This document shows positions 1 to 7,483 of a stretch of DNA of 38,260 bases, one piece after another (the stretch's first letter is position 1; each line of letters begins with the position of its first letter). The stretch lies in contig JACABB010000041.1 in the NCBI GenBank assembly GCA_013376985.1, positions 6,809-45,068 on the forward strand, read 5' to 3'. A program made the position numbers and the translations under genes. Source of the DNA: Bacteroidales bacterium. GTDB taxonomy: Bacteria > Bacteroidota > Bacteroidia > Bacteroidales > Tenuifilaceae. Below the pieces are notes generated by a model. It was not told the origin of the DNA. It was given only the letters and a program-made list of their open reading frames with translations, and ran no database searches.

Positions 1-400
1 ACAGGAGATTGGGAGACTAGAGGTTTAGGAGATTAGCAATTTAGGATTTTATGATTTTTGGGATGAGTGTTTTTATAATTAGGGTTATAGTGGTTGAAAG
101 TGTGTAGTAAGCCAATTTCGGTTTCGTTTTATGAGCTAAAGATATTTAGGCTTGATGAGGAGGTTGGATTTAGTGGAGTTTGTTTAGTGAATATTTCGCT
201 CCGATGGGGCTGTTAGGGAGGAAAGAGGTTGTAGTGAAGTGTTGGATGCTAGTTTGTGGTAGATGGCACAGATTGCAAATCTGCGCCAGCAGTGAAGCAC
301 GGGGTTGATTTTGTGTTTAAGTGGATACATTTTAATTAGTTTAATATAAAATAGTTGTTAATTAAAAGTCTTGCTAAGAGACGTAAAGCAAAAAAAAATT
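1..400. other. Non-coding accessory edge with low-complexity start
   Basis: I see no convincing gene here. The first 45 bases are a degenerate purine-rich repeat with GGAGATT / GGAGACT / GGAGATT words, the kind of short-period sequence often found beside mobile small-gene cassettes in Bacteroidota (the latter from general knowledge). A REP-like palindrome lies at 265-287 and is listed separately. The stretch ends in an A-rich tract directly before the ATG at 401. Confidence 0.5.
265..287. repeat. REP-like palindrome
   Basis: A 23-bp inverted repeat has ten-base arms GGCACAGATT and AATCTGCGCC around a GCA loop, with one G/T-type mismatch. It would fold into a stable hairpin. It is not followed by a T-run, so it looks like a repetitive extragenic palindrome rather than an intrinsic terminator. 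No second copy was noticed in this window. Confidence 0.55.
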
Positions 401-652
401 ATGGCAGAGAGAAGGAGTACTTATGTTTTCCCAACTGACAGTGATTATAATGATGCGAAAGATCATATTTATAGGCTGATGAGCAGCGATTATGGTGATT
501 CTAACAAAATCTATTTTTATGGTTCATGGGGATCTTGTTCGAAGTTTGGTTGGGATAATTGTTATCGGGCTGATATCTGTAGTGATTGTTCGGATGCAGG
601 AATGGCAGCAGATATATTCAGGGAACATAGAGGACGATTTTACGATATGTAG
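401..652 (+). CDS. Small cysteine- and aromatic-rich protein of unknown function
   Basis: This gives an 83-residue acidic protein that I do not recognise. I chose the ATG at 401 over a TTG at 371, because the ten extra residues would be encoded largely by a poly-A tract that looks like a leader. The protein has a Tyr/Asp-rich first half (SDYNDAKDHIYRLM) and a GSWGSC...NCYRADICSDCSD segment with four cysteines in about 20 residues, which could bind metal or form a redox centre. There is no signal peptide or membrane segment, so it should be cytosolic. It precedes a small membrane protein by 57 bases and may be an accessory gene of the downstream envelope/GTPase operon, but that rests only on proximity. 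Low-complexity coding noise is unlikely given its balanced composition. Confidence 0.55.
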   Translation: MAERRSTYVFPTDSDYNDAKDHIYRLMSSDYGDSNKIYFYGSWGSCSKFGWDNCYRADICSDCSDAGMAADIFREHRGRFYDM

Positions 653-709
653 AAATTTTACTTCCTATTGATAGCAATAAGGGATTTGGGAAAGTATTAA
701 AAGTGAATT

Positions 710-982
710 ATGGCTACAATTGAAAAATTGAAATGTAAACGGGATGAATCGCTCATTGTAGTTTGTACATTGGGTTTTGGGGCAATATTTTCATCATCAA
801 TCAGGCCAGTTTGGATGAAAAACTTGTTCAAAGGCACATCTATAAATAAAGGTGTTGTAGGTTTTGTGTTGAAATGTTTATCCTACGTATTCCTTGCATT
901 ATTTACTGCGGCAATAATGTTTGTTATTAATTTATTCAAATTGATTTACTATCAAATAGAAATCTCAAAATTAAAGCATTAG
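710..982 (+). CDS. Small membrane protein of unknown function
   Basis: This is a 90-residue protein with a Lys/Arg-rich start (IEKLKCKRDE), a first hydrophobic stretch at about residues 15-30 that includes VCTLGFGAIFSSS, and a strong transmembrane segment at about 53-80. It ends in a short charged tail. I recognise no family. It starts with ATG and a purine-rich stretch lies about 20 bases upstream (GGGAAAG). It lies between the 83-residue orphan and the five-gene operon that begins 313 bases downstream. It could be a membrane accessory of that operon or an unrelated orphan. The second hydrophobic segment is clear enough to call it membrane-bound; its role is unknown. Confidence 0.5.
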   Translation: MATIEKLKCKRDESLIVVCTLGFGAIFSSSIRPVWMKNLFKGTSINKGVVGFVLKCLSYVFLALFTAAIMFVINLFKLIYYQIEISKLKH

Positions 983-1295
983 AATATTGTATGAGCATTT
1001 ACGATAATCCTAATTTTTAGATAAAACGCTTTGTTTCCTGTTGGAATTGTGATTGATGTAACAAGTCTAATTAATTGCAAAGATTTTTTTTAAGGGATCA
1101 ATTATCATATTGCTAAGAACAATGTAACATATTGGCTTTAGGTTTTTAATTTCCAATGTTGTTATAGAATGCATTGGGACAAATATTTAAAATAGATTAC
1201 TAACATATATACTGATTGAGGAAGATTAAGGCCGACTATAGATTATAAAATGACGGATATTAAAATAATTAACATTTCTAATTAATATATTTTGT
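983..1295. other. AT-rich intergenic stretch, probable promoter region of the operon
   Basis: These 313 bases contain no open frame of note, no RNA gene and no clear hairpin terminator. They are AT-rich throughout and probably carry the promoter for the operon starting at 1296, though I could not pick a specific promoter with confidence. Confidence 0.4.
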
Positions 1296-2360
1296 ATGAA
1301 TACAGAAAAAACTAAAATTCCATTGATAGTACATTTTGCTGTGCTTATGCTGAGTTTGATTGCTTTTGCCGTAGGTTTTTGGCATACACATCTCGGGTTA
1401 AAAGAGATGAGGCCTTTCGAATCCGATTATGGTAGTATTTTAATTGCGTCAATCATACTTCTTTTATTATTAATTTCTTACTTCTTTGCTATTGCAGGAA
1501 AAGGGGTTGCATTATTAATTTATTTGATTTGTGCATGTTTTTTTATAGTGTTCAACCTAAACTTTTTTTACCCTTCATATTTGGGTCGTCAATTAGTAAA
1601 GGAAGAGGCCATTAGATTAAATGATACATTACAAAGATTTTCAAACAGAGTAAAATTGATAGATAAGTCAAATATTGCTGATGTAAGCGAACTCCATTCT
1701 CTTCAAGAAAAAATATATGATGAAATCAAAAGACAATCGGGTTTCGGACCGAGAGCAACCGATTACCTAAATCAGTTTAATGCTATAACAGGTGGTAATC
1801 TTAAAGCAAATATTCGCATAGGAGTAACACAGGAAGAACGTGAAGAAATTGCTGCAGCATATAATAAACTTCTTGAAAAAGAGATTGAAAATTATGTTGT
1901 CAAACAAATGGCGACAGGAAATACAGAAAATGCAAATAAATTGTATCAAGGTGTGGTTGCTTTAGACACAATTAATAAGTTTTATTCACCAATTCTAAAA
2001 GAAATTATTGCTGATGATAATAGAGTTCAATTAGAATCTGTAAAGACACACCCACAAATCAATCATCTACAAAGATTAATAACAAGTTTGGATGATGCTA
2101 CTATTAAAATAAATGAGGCAAGCAACAAACAAATTTTCCCAAAACTTAACGAAGCTAAAACACGTAATTTGGGGCGTATTGCACACACGTTAAATTCTAT
2201 AATGGAACGAATAAACCACATAGATACCTGGGCTATGATTTTACTTTGTTTGTTTATCGACTTGCTTGTACCATTAGCGATATACATATTAATTCGCAAA
2301 AAAGCAGATGATCCAGGTATAACGATTGCCGTTTTACGGAAACATGGCAGGAAATTATAA
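1296..2360 (+). CDS. Four-TM membrane protein with large helical periplasmic loop (unknown family)
   Basis: This 354-residue protein begins with membrane segments at about residues 9-29, 46-65 and 70-92 and ends with one at about 311-333. In between is a charged, helix-rich region of roughly 218 residues with coiled-coil-like stretches (around 95-150 and 175-215). The C-terminus is strongly basic (IRKK...RKHGRKL), so by the positive-inside rule both ends are cytosolic and the long loop is periplasmic. I do not recognise the family. It is the first gene of a tight operon; the next gene, a P-loop GTPase-like protein, begins 35 bases after its stop. Its likely role is the membrane partner of a nucleotide-switch system, which is inference from context. 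Confidence 0.75.
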   Translation: MNTEKTKIPLIVHFAVLMLSLIAFAVGFWHTHLGLKEMRPFESDYGSILIASIILLLLLISYFFAIAGKGVALLIYLICACFFIVFNLNFFYPSYLGRQLVKEEAIRLNDTLQRFSNRVKLIDKSNIADVSELHSLQEKIYDEIKRQSGFGPRATDYLNQFNAITGGNLKANIRIGVTQEEREEIAAAYNKLLEKEIENYVVKQMATGNTENANKLYQGVVALDTINKFYSPILKEIIADDNRVQLESVKTHPQINHLQRLITSLDDATIKINEASNKQIFPKLNEAKTRNLGRIAHTLNSIMERINHIDTWAMILLCLFIDLLVPLAIYILIRKKADDPGITIAVLRKHGRKL

Positions 2361-2395
2361 TTAACGTATTAATATAATTTAATAAAAATATCATT

Positions 2396-3385
2396 ATGGC
2401 AGTTCCATACAAAGAAGAAGAAGTAAAAGTAAAAGCAAAAGAAAAAGCCGTTATAGAAACAGTTAATTCTGCATATTCATCAAGGATGAATTTGGCAAAA
2501 ACAGATCAAAGGAAAATTATTGAAGCACTTTCGGATTTGGCTCAAAATCGTTATCAGTTTGTAATTCCTATTGGTTTCCCAGCAGCAGGCAAATCGTTGT
2601 TTTTATCTTCACTGTTCCATTATGCTGATAGAGATATTGCTAAAAAATGGAATGCGGATCCTAAAACGGAGGATCCATTTTATTATGGCAATATGTCAAG
2701 AAATGCAATGATAAATTTTTTCGATGCAAAAAGGGCATATGCTCAAACAAAAAGCGGAACGCTAGATTTAATTGGAATGACATTAGAACCAATGAATAGA
2801 AATCTACCCGATTTAGACCTGACATTCATTGACCTTGCGGGCGAAGATATTCAAAGAATTAAAACCGACAAAGGTGGTGCTTTGTCAAAAGCAATTGAAG
2901 GTATCTTTCATGCTTTAAATCAAAAAAACGTTGAACCTATTTTTTGTTTGATTACCCCATACAAACCTTCCGATGGTGATAATGCAGAAAATGATTTACA
3001 TAAAGATTTCCTTAGCTACCTCAAAGAGTATCACGCTGATTTATACTCTCGTTCAAAGTTTATTATTTTGGTTACTCAATGGGACAAAAAGCCCGAAACT
3101 AAGAATTTGACTGTAGAAGAATATATTCAGAATAAACGACCTGCTTTATATACAGCCCAATTTGGTAAAAAAGCCAAAATTTTTTACCGGGAATATTCAA
3201 TTGGAAGAGTGATTGAAGCCGAAGAAATAGACGAAAAAACGGGAGAAACAAGACCTAGTATTTTAATTAACAGTATTGATACTGAATACCCAGCAATTTT
3301 TTGGAATAAGCTATACCTTTTAGCAACTGGCCGCTCACTGGAACCGCTTGGTTGTTGGGGTAAATTATTTGGAGGATTTAGATAA
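2396..3385 (+). CDS. P-loop GTPase-like protein (TRAFAC/double-GTPase type, provisional)
   Basis: This 329-residue cytosolic protein carries a Walker A motif GFPAAGKS at residues 60-67. A switch-II-like DLAGED follows a hydrophobic strand (LTFIDLAGED, D146-G149-E150). A base-recognition-like TQWDK at 227-231 sits after a strand (FIILVTQWDK), where small GTPases have NKxD. The order and spacing fit a single GTPase domain of about 180 residues with a helical N-terminal extension. The TQWD in place of NKxD fits the divergent GTPases described by Burroughs and Aravind in prokaryotic conflict systems, but I cannot assign the exact family. Its stop is only 8 bases from the next gene, whose product has a cytosolic domain followed by a TM helix and LysM. 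The pair probably couples nucleotide state to the envelope. Confidence 0.8.
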   Translation: MAVPYKEEEVKVKAKEKAVIETVNSAYSSRMNLAKTDQRKIIEALSDLAQNRYQFVIPIGFPAAGKSLFLSSLFHYADRDIAKKWNADPKTEDPFYYGNMSRNAMINFFDAKRAYAQTKSGTLDLIGMTLEPMNRNLPDLDLTFIDLAGEDIQRIKTDKGGALSKAIEGIFHALNQKNVEPIFCLITPYKPSDGDNAENDLHKDFLSYLKEYHADLYSRSKFIILVTQWDKKPETKNLTVEEYIQNKRPALYTAQFGKKAKIFYREYSIGRVIEAEEIDEKTGETRPSILINSIDTEYPAIFWNKLYLLATGRSLEPLGCWGKLFGGFR

Positions 3386-3393
3386 TTTTTAGT

Positions 3394-4851
3394 ATGGAAA
3401 ACAAGGAAATAAGTATAATTCTGTTCGGCAAACCGAAGGCATTTGAAATTTATGAACTTTTTGAAAATGGTGCTGTAAAAAATATTGAAACCGAAAATCA
3501 GAGTCCAGAATTTTTGCCAATCAGCATTTCCGATAATATTTGCCACTTCTATAAACGAAAGGGCTTTTACTACTATGAGGTATATTCAGAAGCGTTTGCT
3601 AACAACGTCACTCGTGCGGGCAATTTAATAGGTTTTTGTATTAAGTCAAAAAACAAAATTGTTGTTAATACTGAATTTGTTAATGTTCTATTTAGTAATT
3701 ATCAGGACATTAAAAATGACTCATTGAAAAACAATACTTTCATTTATTCAAGTTTATGGAATGATTTTATTAATAAGATAAAGATTGAAAAATTTGTTTC
3801 AGCAGTTATTTTAAGTATCAACTCTTTTGCCACGCAAAGCAAAAATTTTAATTTAGAAACACGCCTGATTGAGCGTGGTAATAACGAAATTGGTAGCATC
3901 CAACTAGATTTGGACAAATATGAATATTACATTTCCCAAGACGACGGTATTTTCAAAGATACAATAAACAAACAAAAATTCTTTGAATTGGGTGAGCAGG
4001 TTTACCAACTCAATAAAAGTGGCAAGGTGATTCCGAAAAAAGCATTAATTGTTGAGCCTAAATCTGATAATAATGTATCGATAGATTTTTTAAACAGAAA
4101 AATACAACAATCAGACAATGTTGATGAGATAAAAAAACTTCTAAAGCAGAAAGATAAAATTATTTGGCAGGAGCAGCAGAAAACAAAAAAACGCAATTTA
4201 GTAATTATTATCATTTGTATTTTGTTTGCTATTGGAGGTAGTGCTTTTGGCTGGTACAGTAAAGATATGAATAAAAAAATAGCTGACAAAGAAAGCGATA
4301 TTGTAAAGAATGAAAGGAGAATAGAGGAACTGGATAAAAAAAAGGAAGAATTATATGATGAGATTGCAAATAAAAAGAGGAAACTACAAGAAACCGATGC
4401 TAATAAGGCAGAATTAATGGGAAAGTTAGATGAGTTGAGAATAGAACATAACAATTTAAAAGCTGATTTTAAAGATTACAAAGATTCTCATAAAGTCAGT
4501 CAAAAAGATTTAGATAGTTATATTCTAAAGACTGAAATTGACAACAAAAAGTATTTTGACAAGAGTTATATTGACAAAAACTATGTATCAATAAGTAAAT
4601 ATAACGAGTTAAAAGAAAAAAATGAAAAATTGAAAGAACCTGCTGATACAAATGCCAGTAAAAAGTTACAACCAGAAGATACTGATAAATTGAAAAACGC
4701 AGAAACACCCAAAGTACACATTGTTAAGCTAGGTGAAACATTAAGTTCTATTGCTACAAACTATTATACAACAATTGAAAAACTAAAGAAGTTAAATAAA
4801 CTTAAATCTGAAGATATTAAACCCGGACAAAAACTAAAATTGAAAGAATGA
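3394..4851 (+). CDS. Cytosolic domain-TM-coiled coil-LysM protein, GTPase partner
   Basis: This 485-residue protein has four parts. Residues 1-230 form a globular, beta-rich N-terminal domain (for instance the VTRAGNLIGF motif near 72-81) that I do not recognise firmly. It is reminiscent of the N-terminal domains of 'GTPase-associated protein 1' partners. Residues about 268-287 are one TM helix preceded by KTKKR. Residues 290-370 form a long coiled coil with a heptad-like K/E pattern. Residues about 441-484 are a LysM domain (VHIVKLGETLSSIA...KPGQKLKL). The positive-inside rule puts the N-domain in the cytosol and the LysM in the periplasm, where LysM domains bind peptidoglycan. The gene overlaps the downstream lipoprotein gene by four bases (ATGA). 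A cell-wall-tethered sensor or anchor for the adjacent GTPase is the most economical role, by inference. Confidence 0.8.
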   Translation: MENKEISIILFGKPKAFEIYELFENGAVKNIETENQSPEFLPISISDNICHFYKRKGFYYYEVYSEAFANNVTRAGNLIGFCIKSKNKIVVNTEFVNVLFSNYQDIKNDSLKNNTFIYSSLWNDFINKIKIEKFVSAVILSINSFATQSKNFNLETRLIERGNNEIGSIQLDLDKYEYYISQDDGIFKDTINKQKFFELGEQVYQLNKSGKVIPKKALIVEPKSDNNVSIDFLNRKIQQSDNVDEIKKLLKQKDKIIWQEQQKTKKRNLVIIIICILFAIGGSAFGWYSKDMNKKIADKESDIVKNERRIEELDKKKEELYDEIANKKRKLQETDANKAELMGKLDELRIEHNNLKADFKDYKDSHKVSQKDLDSYILKTEIDNKKYFDKSYIDKNYVSISKYNELKEKNEKLKEPADTNASKKLQPEDTDKLKNAETPKVHIVKLGETLSSIATNYYTTIEKLKKLNKLKSEDIKPGQKLKLKE

Positions 4852-5441
4852 AAATTTTAGCAAAAATCATTTTTATAAACTCACTTTCTTTGGTTCTATT
4901 TTCATGTAACGATTGTCTAAATGTAGAAATAGAAAAAGCAGAGTGGGTAACCAGACGTGAAGATTATAGAAAAGATACTTTGGTTAGCTATAGCGTAAAA
5001 GATGCTGTGAGATTAACGGAATATTCATCAGGTTCAAATAGGGATTCACACACTCATGATGTTACAATACGCAATAATAATACCAGGTATTCAAATCGTT
5101 ATGCAGTGCAATTCTTTTGTAAATATAATTACGATACTCCAAATAGTTGGATACATACAACCGATTACGTTGAAATAGGACCAAATAGCGAATATACTTT
5201 TTCGTATAATTGGTATGGTGCAAGAGGTACTTATGATTCGGATTTTTCAGTAAAAATAGAAATTCTGCAAGAACCCGAAAAGATTATCTTAATTCGCCGA
5301 ATAGATGAATTGATCCTTTCCAAAATCACAATAAACACCTGTGAGAAAAGCGCAGAGGCTGAACAGGCAAAATACAATGCCATAAAAGAGTACTATCTGC
5401 AAAAAGTTAATAAATCAAAACAAATAATCATTAACAAATAA
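4848..5441 (+). CDS. Lipoprotein of unknown function in GTPase/LysM operon
   Basis: The 197-residue product starts with a short basic and hydrophobic leader (MKILAKIIFINSLSLVLFSC) ending at Cys20, a typical lipobox for lipid attachment. The mature part is rich in beta-type sequence with repeated Asn/Tyr/Thr, and has a charged helical tail near 160-195 containing AEAEQAKYNAIKEYY. It is not a family I know. The start overlaps the stop of the LysM protein gene as ATGA, which implies translational coupling and a shared function. The product probably sits in the periplasmic face of a membrane near the LysM domain of its neighbour. Confidence in the gene and lipidation is good; the role is unknown. 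Confidence 0.75.
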   Translation: MKILAKIIFINSLSLVLFSCNDCLNVEIEKAEWVTRREDYRKDTLVSYSVKDAVRLTEYSSGSNRDSHTHDVTIRNNNTRYSNRYAVQFFCKYNYDTPNSWIHTTDYVEIGPNSEYTFSYNWYGARGTYDSDFSVKIEILQEPEKIILIRRIDELILSKITINTCEKSAEAEQAKYNAIKEYYLQKVNKSKQIIINK

Positions 5442-5447
5442 TAGTTT

Positions 5448-5996
5448 ATGGGTGAAAATAGACATCTGGACAGCTATAAACCACCTGCCTCATCAAACGA
5501 AGAAAAATTGTATTTCCTTACTTATGGCAGAATACGAAGGCGTGCATTTTTTTTAAGAACGCTTTTGGTCTTTTCAATTTTGATTATTGCCAATCTTATA
5601 ATGGAAAATTATTTTAACCAAGAGTATTACAGATGGCAAAATATTGGTAATGGTGTTGTTAGAAACCAAGGTTTTCTGTTTTGGTATAATGTTTATTCTA
5701 TTTTTAATTATTTTGTACTAACTATCTTGCTTGTAATATTTTTCATAGTTCAATCGACAAAACGAATCCATGATGTAAATAAAAGCGGGTGGTATGTCCT
5801 TGTGCCATTCTACAATATTATTTTGTGGTTATCTGAAGGTGATAAGGGACAAAACGATTACGGATTAGATCCAAAACCTTATAAAGTTGAAAAATATTAC
5901 GACAACACTTTGTATCAGTGTTCGAAATGCAATCATGAACAAGTAAGGCGAGGAATGAAAGAATGTCCAAATTGTAATACTAAATTAAGTTGGTAA
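5448..5996 (+). CDS. DUF805-family membrane protein with C-terminal zinc ribbon
   Basis: This 182-residue protein matches the DUF805 pattern: an LTYGRIRRRAFF start motif at about 24-35, TM segments near 36-52, 79-101 and 113-130, a TKRIHDVNKSGWY motif at about 104-116 (family form RLHDxGxSGW), and NDYGLDPKP at 136-144. Unusually, it continues into a zinc-ribbon-like tail with CSKC (158, 161) and CPNC (173, 176). DUF805 proteins are common small inner-membrane proteins of unknown biochemistry. The gene begins six bases after the lipoprotein stop and is the last tightly packed gene of the operon. The zinc ribbon could provide a cytosolic docking or nucleic-acid-binding surface, which is speculative. 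Confidence 0.82.
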   Translation: MGENRHLDSYKPPASSNEEKLYFLTYGRIRRRAFFLRTLLVFSILIIANLIMENYFNQEYYRWQNIGNGVVRNQGFLFWYNVYSIFNYFVLTILLVIFFIVQSTKRIHDVNKSGWYVLVPFYNIILWLSEGDKGQNDYGLDPKPYKVEKYYDNTLYQCSKCNHEQVRRGMKECPNCNTKLSW

Positions 5997-6131
5997 AAAC
6001 CCTACGACTAACGCCAAAATTTAGCTAAAACGAGGAAGTGACGAATTTCAGTTATTTAAATACCGATGAATATTGGGTTTTTAAATAGTTCAGAGAATGG
6101 ATTTTGATACTAAACCTTAATAATTAAAGTG

Positions 6132-6362
6132 ATGGGAAGTTTTTCGGTAAAAGTAGTTTATGGCAATGGTAAGCCAGCAAGAGATATTGGTGTAATGATT
6201 GATTACGGTATTTTGGGTGGTTATGATGAAAAAAGAACACATAGCGATGGATGGGTTGAATTTCATAATTATGGAAATTCATCTGGAAACATTTGGGTAC
6301 ACGGGGAAAATATGGGTTCCCATTCTTTAGCAGATGGGAAAACATATTCTTTTACTATATAG
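6132..6362 (+). CDS. Small beta-sandwich-like protein of unknown function
   Basis: The frame gives 76 residues from the ATG at 6132; a GTG three bases upstream is less likely. The sequence FSVKVVYGNGKPARDIGVMIDYG...THSDGWVEFHNYGNSSGNIWVHGE has the alternating pattern and 'GxPxxxxxVxi...TdxxGxaeF' logic of carboxypeptidase-regulatory-like or similar small beta-sandwich domains. It has no signal peptide. It lies 135 bases after the DUF805 gene on the same strand, with a gap long enough for its own promoter. It may be a late member of the operon or an independent small gene. The family resemblance is by pattern only. Confidence 0.6.
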   Translation: MGSFSVKVVYGNGKPARDIGVMIDYGILGGYDEKRTHSDGWVEFHNYGNSSGNIWVHGENMGSHSLADGKTYSFTI

Positions 6363-6431
6363 TTTTGAAAATAAAAATACAACAAACGTATTACAGTTCC
6401 TGTTCGGAATCTTAGTCGAAAATAGAGATAA

Positions 6432-6488
6432 GTTTATTTATCACCTGATTTTGATGAGCCAGTGGATTTTAAAGACTATATATACTAA
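6432..6488 (+). pseudogene. Remnant of a DUF2281 (antitoxin-like) gene
   Basis: One frame encodes VYLSPDFDEPVDFKDYIY followed by a stop. This is the conserved C-terminal end of DUF2281 proteins, whose typical ending has DFDEPLEDF. The same frame is closed by stops immediately upstream, and upstream FG-type coding occurs in another frame. Only the tail of the gene is left. A second, fuller but broken copy lies at 7652-7855 on the other side of the Rpn nuclease gene. Confidence 0.6.
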
Positions 6489-6595
6489 TACCCGCTATAA
6501 TACCTGTAAACAAGCCCCCCTTCATTTTAAAAAAGAGTGCTGGCAGCAAAAGTTACGAATCATAAAAAAGAGTATTTTTGCATAAAAAGTACAGT

Positions 6596-7483
6596 ATGTC
6601 AATTGATTTCAAAGAAAAATACATAAACCCATTCACCGATTACGGATTTAAACGCCTCTTTGGAGAAGAGCCAAATAAGGATCTGCTTCTTGATTTCTTA
6701 AACGAGCTACTGCAATCGGAGCAGGGGCATATTAAAGAACTGACATATCTTAAAAGTGATAGGCTTGGCTCAAGCGAAGAGGAAAGAAAAGCTATCTTCG
6801 ACCTCTACTGTGAGAATGAGAAGGGCGAAAAGTTTATAGTAGAACTGCAAAAGACAAAACAAAAATTCTTTAAAGATAGAACAGTATACTACTCAAGCTT
6901 TCCTATTCGAGAATCGGCAAGGAGGGGAAGCGACTGGGATTTTGAGCTAAACGCCATTTACACGGTAGCCATACTAGACTTTGTTTTCGATGAGGATAAA
7001 AATCAGGAAGATAAATACTTGTACAATGTTAAGCTGTCCGATATTGAGACCAACAAGGTTTTCTACGACAAGCTGACTTTTGTGTATTTGGAGATGCCAA
7101 AGTTCAATAAGACCATAAAGGAGCTCAAAACCCGATTCGACAAATGGATGTACATTATCCGCAACCTTAACAAGCTTGATCGGATCCCTGATGAATTAAG
7201 GGAAGGGATATTCGAAAGGTTGTTCGATATAGCAGAAATTGCAAAATTCACACCCTTGGAAGTTCGTACGTACGAGGATAGCTTAAAAACATACCGAGAT
7301 TTAAAAAACTCAATAGATACCGCCCGAGAAGAAGGAGAAATAAAAGGAAAGATTGAAGGAAAGATTGAAGGAAAGATTGAGATTGCTAAAAAACTTACAA
7401 AGAAAGGATTTAACATTCTGGAAATTGTTGAGATAACTGGATTGACAAGGGAGGCGATTGAGAAAATAAAAAACGAAGGGTAA
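6596..7483 (+). CDS. Rpn-family PD-(D/E)XK nuclease / recombination-promoting protein
   Basis: I chose the ATG at 6596 (MSIDFKEKYI), giving 295 residues; a TTG at 6578 adds six poorly supported residues. The start NPFTDYGFKRLFG is the signature opening of this family. The PD-(D/E)XK active site is visible as D69 (AIFDLYC) and E83-x-Q85 with Lys (FIVELQKTK). These proteins are related to E. coli RpnA-type DNA endonucleases that promote RecA-independent recombination, and are abundant in mobile regions of Bacteroidota. The C-terminal helical tail contains an in-frame tandem repeat GKIEGKIEGKIE at about 249-260, and ends in a short HTH-like segment (GLTREAIEKI). It appears intact. It is flanked by decayed antitoxin-like genes, which fits a turnover-prone locus. 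Confidence 0.85.
   Translation: MSIDFKEKYINPFTDYGFKRLFGEEPNKDLLLDFLNELLQSEQGHIKELTYLKSDRLGSSEEERKAIFDLYCENEKGEKFIVELQKTKQKFFKDRTVYYSSFPIRESARRGSDWDFELNAIYTVAILDFVFDEDKNQEDKYLYNVKLSDIETNKVFYDKLTFVYLEMPKFNKTIKELKTRFDKWMYIIRNLNKLDRIPDELREGIFERLFDIAEIAKFTPLEVRTYEDSLKTYRDLKNSIDTAREEGEIKGKIEGKIEGKIEIAKKLTKKGFNILEIVEITGLTREAIEKIKNEG

Noticed and set aside
7063-7416. Antisense open frames within real genes (for example here, 20277-20504, 30049-30489 and 34136-34495)
   Set aside because: They lie opposite well-supported genes, have no independent family signal and reflect codon bias of the true strand.
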